A stretch of DNA of 36,102 bases from Clostridiales bacterium UBA2432 (GTDB lineage Bacteria; Bacillota; Clostridia; Lachnospirales; Vallitaleaceae), in assembly GCA_002342805.1 (NCBI GenBank), contig DDQW01000003.1:1-36102 (forward strand), read 5' to 3'. Positions 32,960 to 36,102 of the stretch are shown here, piece by piece. A program made the translations under genes and the position numbers. Position 1 is the first letter of the stretch; each line of letters begins with the position of its first letter. Below the pieces are notes generated by a model. That model saw only the letters and a program-made list of their open reading frames with translations, made no database searches and was not told the DNA's origin.

Positions 32960-33652
32960 ATGATTTATTCACATGAAGTAGAAAATATGTGTACCGTTGC
33001 AAAAGGTCCTAAAAATGGTCCTGCACCAATTCCTGTTGAGGGAAAATGGGTTAAAGCCTATGATGTCAAAGATATTTCTGGCTTAACACATGGTGTTGGC
33101 TGGTGTGCACCACAACAAGGTGCTTGTAAATTAACCTTAAATGTAAAAGACGGTATTATCGAAGAGGCTCTTGTCGAAACGGTAGGTTGTTCAGGTATGA
33201 CACACTCTGCTGCAATGGCAAGTGAACTTTTACCAGGCAAAACTATTCTCGAAGCTTTAAACACAGACCTTGTTTGCGATGCAATTAATGTTGCTATGCG
33301 CGAGTTATTCTTGCAAATTGCATACGGTCGTACACAAACAGCTTTCTCTGAAGGCGGATTACCTATCGGCGCCGGTCTTGAAGACCTCGGAAAAGGTTTA
33401 CGTTCACAAGTAGGTACAATGTATGGTACCAAAGCTAAAGGTACCCGTTATCTTGAAATGGCTGAAGGTTATGTAACACAAATGGGGCTTGATGAAAATG
33501 ATGAAGTTATCGGATACAAATTTGTTCATCTTGGAAAAATGATGGAATTCGTAGCTAAAGGTAAAAGTGCTAACGAAGCTATGGAAGATGCTACAAGTCA
33601 ATACGGTCGATTCGATGATGCTGTTAAATTCATTGATCCAAGACACGAATAA
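32960..33652 (+). CDS. NifU-N/IscU-like iron-sulfur scaffold protein, partner of GGGtGRT protein
   Basis: Residues about 35-125 resemble the IscU/NifU N-terminal scaffold: GVGWCAPQQGACKLTLNV, then ETVGCSGMTHSAAMASELL and LEALNTDLVCDAI. Cys at 49, 56, 77 and 106 could hold a cluster, though the spacing differs from classic IscU (C37, C63, C106). A C-terminal extension of about 100 residues is not part of IscU and has no function I can name. GGAAGGAG precedes the ATG. It is followed 20 bases later by the GGGtGRT gene. The two are often neighbours in Clostridia as I recall, so they likely work together; the cargo or target is unknown. A general Fe-S assembly role is inferred from the fold only. 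Confidence 0.87.
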   Translation: MIYSHEVENMCTVAKGPKNGPAPIPVEGKWVKAYDVKDISGLTHGVGWCAPQQGACKLTLNVKDGIIEEALVETVGCSGMTHSAAMASELLPGKTILEALNTDLVCDAINVAMRELFLQIAYGRTQTAFSEGGLPIGAGLEDLGKGLRSQVGTMYGTKAKGTRYLEMAEGYVTQMGLDENDEVIGYKFVHLGKMMEFVAKGKSANEAMEDATSQYGRFDDAVKFIDPRHE

Positions 33653-33672
33653 ACTAAAGGAGGACAAGAAGA

Positions 33673-34668
33673 ATGCCATTATTTGAAAGTTACGCAAGAA
33701 GAATAGATCAAATAACGCCTGTATTGGAAAAATACGAAATCGAAAGCCTTGAGGCTGCTAAACAACTTTGTTTAGATAAAGGAATTGACGTCCATCAAAT
33801 CGTTAAAGAAATTCAACCAATTTGCTTTGAAAATGCTCTATGGGCATATACATTAGGCGCAGCCATTGCAATAAAAAAAGGATTATCTGTTGCCGCTGAA
33901 GCTGCTGAAGCTTTAGGTGAAGGTCTTCAAGCTTTTTGTATCCCCGGTTCTGTTGCAGATCAACGTAAAGTTGGTATCGGTCACGGTAACCTTGCAGCTA
34001 TGCTCCTTCGTGAAGAAACAACCTGTTTTGCTTTCTTAGCAGGCCACGAGTCCTTTGCTGCTGCTGAAGGCGCTATTGGGATTGCAAAATCAGCCAATAA
34101 AGTCCGCAAACAACCCCTTCAAGTTATCTTAAATGGACTTGGCAAAGATGCCGCACAGATTATCTCTCGTATCAATGGATTTACTCATGTTGAAACAGCT
34201 TTTGATTACTATACAGGTGAACTTAAAGTTGTTAATGAAAAAGCGTATTCAACAGGTGACCGCGGTGCAGTTCGCTGTTATGGTGCGGATGATGTTCGTG
34301 AAGGTGTTGCTATTATGCATCATGAAAACGTTGGCGTATCTATTACAGGTAACTCAACAAATCCTACACGTTTTCAACATCCGGTTGCAGGAACCTACAA
34401 AAAAGAATGTATCGAGCAAGGAAAAAAATTCTTTTCCGTTGCTTCTGGCGGTGGTACAGGACGTACACTACATCCTGATAACATGGCTGCTGGACCTGCA
34501 TCCTATGGTATGACAGATACAATGGGTCGTATGCACTCTGATGCTCAATTTGCAGGCTCTTCATCTGTTCCCGCTCATGTTGAGATGATGGGACTTATCG
34601 GAATGGGCAACAACCCAATGGTTGGTGCATCTGTTGCCGTAGCCGTTGCTATCGAGCAAAATGCTTAA
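33673..34668 (+). CDS. GGGtGRT family protein
   Basis: The defining motif VASGGGTGRTLHPDNMAAGP appears at about residues 255-274, followed by HSDAQFAGSSSVPAHVEMM and GMGNNPMVGASVAVAVAIEQ. The protein (331 residues) is rich in Gly and Ala, lacks a signal peptide and is predicted to be cytoplasmic. Three other conserved-looking stretches are FCIPGSVADQRKVGIGHGN, FLAGHESFAAAEGAIGIA and VSITGNSTNPTRFQHPVAGT. No catalytic activity is known to me for this family. An AAGGAGG site precedes the ATG, and a strong terminator follows. It forms a two-gene operon with the NifU-like scaffold, which suggests it needs or carries an Fe-S cluster. Confidence 0.92.
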   Translation: MPLFESYARRIDQITPVLEKYEIESLEAAKQLCLDKGIDVHQIVKEIQPICFENALWAYTLGAAIAIKKGLSVAAEAAEALGEGLQAFCIPGSVADQRKVGIGHGNLAAMLLREETTCFAFLAGHESFAAAEGAIGIAKSANKVRKQPLQVILNGLGKDAAQIISRINGFTHVETAFDYYTGELKVVNEKAYSTGDRGAVRCYGADDVREGVAIMHHENVGVSITGNSTNPTRFQHPVAGTYKKECIEQGKKFFSVASGGGTGRTLHPDNMAAGPASYGMTDTMGRMHSDAQFAGSSSVPAHVEMMGLIGMGNNPMVGASVAVAVAIEQNA

Positions 34669-34699
34669 GGATTAATTATATATACTTTTTAAATGTAAT

Positions 34700-34744
34700 A
34701 AAAGCTGTTAACCTTGCCTTTGCGCTAAGATTAACAGCTTTTTG
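34700..34744. terminator. bidirectional terminator after the GGGtGRT gene
   Basis: AAAAGCTGTTAA pairs with TTAACAGCTTTT around a loop of about 20 bases that is itself partly paired. T runs lie on both sides, so it also serves the convergent phosphatase gene. Confidence 0.9.
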
Positions 34745-34751
34745 CTTTTCT

Positions 34752-35402
34752 TTATTTTTTATCATCTATAAACCATCCATCATAGTTACTTTGATCTTGA
34801 TAATGATCGACACGTCCAATATATTCATACGAAAACTTATCTTTGTTATACATACTTTTCGTAATTGATGTTGGCTTTAATTTGATCCCACTCCATAATT
34901 CTGAAATGGGAAGCCCTTGTGTATATGCAATGAAACTTTTCAAAACAATGGCATGGGCAACAATTAAAATATTTGTATGTATTTCTTGGGCGATAACTTC
35001 TTCACAAAAATGTTGAATGCGTTGTCGTACATCATGAAAATCTTCCCCGCTTGTGGCAACATATCGATCCGGCATATACCAAAAAGCCTCATGTTTTTCC
35101 GGTTCACTTCTTTCAACATCACTGACACATTTGCCTTGCCAATCCCCAAGATGAATTTCTTTTAAATCCACATGGGAAATAACCGGAATATTCCGATTCC
35201 CACGAAGAATCAAGGCGGTTTTGTATGCACGCTCAAGAGGTGATGTATAGATAACATCAATATCTTCTTTTGCGAGCCATTTAGCCAGCTGTTCTGCTTG
35301 ACGAATTCCATTATCTGTTAGGGGCGAGTTTAGTTGCCCCTGCATTCTTCGCACAGTATTCCACTGTGTTTCACCATGTCGTGTTAACCAAATTGTCTTC
35401 AT
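34752..35402 (-). CDS. histidine phosphatase family protein (phosphoglycerate mutase-like)
   Basis: The catalytic motif TRHGETQWN begins near residue 6, and the second His is in LIVAHAIVLKSF. IYTSPLERAYKTA and the Glu-bearing LKEIHLGDWQG are the other family boxes. At 216 residues it matches the cofactor-dependent mutase-like phosphatases such as CobC, GpmB and PhoE; the substrate cannot be told from sequence and no cobalamin gene is near. An in-frame ATG at 35414 exists, but TGAGGA lies in the right place for ATG 35402. It is monocistronic, convergent with the GGGtGRT gene and divergent from the cyclophilin. Confidence 0.93.
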   Translation of the reverse strand: MKTIWLTRHGETQWNTVRRMQGQLNSPLTDNGIRQAEQLAKWLAKEDIDVIYTSPLERAYKTALILRGNRNIPVISHVDLKEIHLGDWQGKCVSDVERSEPEKHEAFWYMPDRYVATSGEDFHDVRQRIQHFCEEVIAQEIHTNILIVAHAIVLKSFIAYTQGLPISELWSGIKLKPTSITKSMYNKDKFSYEYIGRVDHYQDQSNYDGWFIDDKK

Positions 35403-35481
35403 ATTTTTCCTCATATTCTTTTATTTCTCTTTGCTATTATATCAAGACCTTCTTAACAAAGCAAGGAATCCCACGATAATA

Positions 35482-35510
35482 ATGACAAGCAGAAAACGAT
35501 ATGTTATAAT
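35482..35510 (+). promoter_or_regulatory. promoter of the cyclophilin gene
   Basis: ATGACA (35482-35487) and a perfect TATAAT (35505-35510) are separated by 17 bases, 31 bases before the ATG. Confidence 0.82.
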
Positions 35511-35541
35511 ACATTCGTATTCTTATTGAAAGGAGATTATT

Positions 35542-36066
35542 ATGGAAAAAAACAACCCTATCGTTACAATAGAAACAAATCGTGACGGCATCATAAAGGT
35601 AGAACTTTATCCTGAAATTGCACCAAATACCGTTAACAACTTTATTTCTTTAATTAAAAAAGGGTTTTATGACGGTCTGACTTTTCACCGTGTCATTCCC
35701 GGATTTATGATCCAAGGCGGTTGCCCTGACGGAACCGGTATGGGCGGCCCAGGTTATTCAATTAAAGGGGAATTTAGTGGAAATGGATTTGATAATCCGC
35801 TAAAACATACACGTGGCGTTCTTTCTATGGCTAGATCAATGAATCCAAATTCAGCCGGATCCCAATTTTTCCTTATGGTAAAAGATTCTCCACATCTTGA
35901 CGGACAATATGCTGCTTTTGGAAAAGTAATTAGTGGTATAGAAACATGTGATGCTATTGTTCATAGTCCAAAAAACAATAATGACCAACCACATGAACCT
36001 CAAGTTATGGTTTCTGTAACTGTTGACACTCAAGGTGTTGATTATGATGAACCAGAAAAAGCTTAG
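35542..36066 (+). CDS. cyclophilin-type peptidyl-prolyl cis-trans isomerase
   Basis: This enzyme speeds the cis-trans isomerisation of peptide bonds before proline and so aids protein folding. FHRVIPGFMIQGG carries the active-site Arg-Phe-Met-Gln set, and GVLSMARSMNPNSAGSQFF and LDGQYAAFGKVI follow in the usual order. No signal peptide is seen, so it acts in the cytoplasm. The 174 residues fit the small bacterial PpiB type. AAAGGAG precedes the ATG. It is probably a single gene. Confidence 0.96.
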   Translation: MEKNNPIVTIETNRDGIIKVELYPEIAPNTVNNFISLIKKGFYDGLTFHRVIPGFMIQGGCPDGTGMGGPGYSIKGEFSGNGFDNPLKHTRGVLSMARSMNPNSAGSQFFLMVKDSPHLDGQYAAFGKVISGIETCDAIVHSPKNNNDQPHEPQVMVSVTVDTQGVDYDEPEKA

Positions 36067-36102
36067 GATAAAAACGCTTTAAAAAATCAAGCAGTATTCA
36101 GT

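Noticed and set aside
33058..33432. A 124-codon antisense frame inside the NifU-like gene
   Set aside because: It mirrors codon bias of the real gene on the other strand and has no start signal or recognisable domain.

Overview
This is an AT-rich chromosomal segment of an anaerobic Firmicute, most likely a member of the Clostridia (Lachnospirales-like). The reasons are strong AGGAGG-type ribosome binding sites, tRNA-sensing T-box leaders, a class A RNase P RNA, an AmmeMemoRadiSam cluster, the NifU-like/GGGtGRT gene pair and many Fe-S proteins. I see no phage, insertion sequence, CRISPR array, tRNA or rRNA gene. The window looks like ordinary backbone chromosome with a few poorly understood cassettes.

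Layout. Positions 1-2640 (minus strand): a branched-chain amino acid operon ilvN-ilvC-cimA (cimA is cut by the window edge) behind a T-box leader with a likely Ile (ATC) specifier. Positions 2723-9106 (minus): a tightly packed five-gene operon of a P-type Ca2+ ATPase, DNA topoisomerase III, a TolQ/ExbB-like proton channel subunit, an ExbD-like protein with a coiled coil, and a second protein with an ExbD-like outer domain. Positions 9159-10912 (plus): azlC-azlD (branched-chain amino acid export) and a LUD-domain protein. Positions 10914-13851 (minus): a radical SAM AmmeMemoRadiSam enzyme, a fused MEMO-AMMECR1 protein and a LiaF-like membrane protein. Positions 13945-16057 (plus): a Bax inhibitor-1 family protein and a secreted M14 zinc carboxypeptidase. 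Positions 16059-18973 (minus): queA-lepB-unknown membrane protein, then rnpB, whose terminator lies inside the convergent carboxypeptidase gene. Positions 19140-20393 (plus): an orphan AraC-type regulator. Positions 20475-24251 (minus): pheS-pheT behind a T-box. Positions 24248-25087 (minus): an unknown membrane-anchored protein. Positions 25380-31464 (plus): gltB-gltD glutamate synthase. Positions 31534-32775 (minus): a ferredoxin-type aldo/keto reductase behind a promoter with a MerR-type layout. Positions 32815-34668 (plus): a NifU-like scaffold and a GGGtGRT protein. The window ends with a histidine phosphatase (minus) and a cyclophilin (plus).

Functional themes. Amino acid supply is prominent: isoleucine, leucine and valine synthesis, AzlCD export, glutamate synthase and Phe-tRNA charging. 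Two of these units are controlled by uncharged tRNA. The least understood parts are the ExbB/ExbD-like cassette in what looks like a single-membrane organism, the NifU-like/GGGtGRT pair with its structured leader, and the AmmeMemoRadiSam group. All function calls come from reading motifs by eye; no database search was run.
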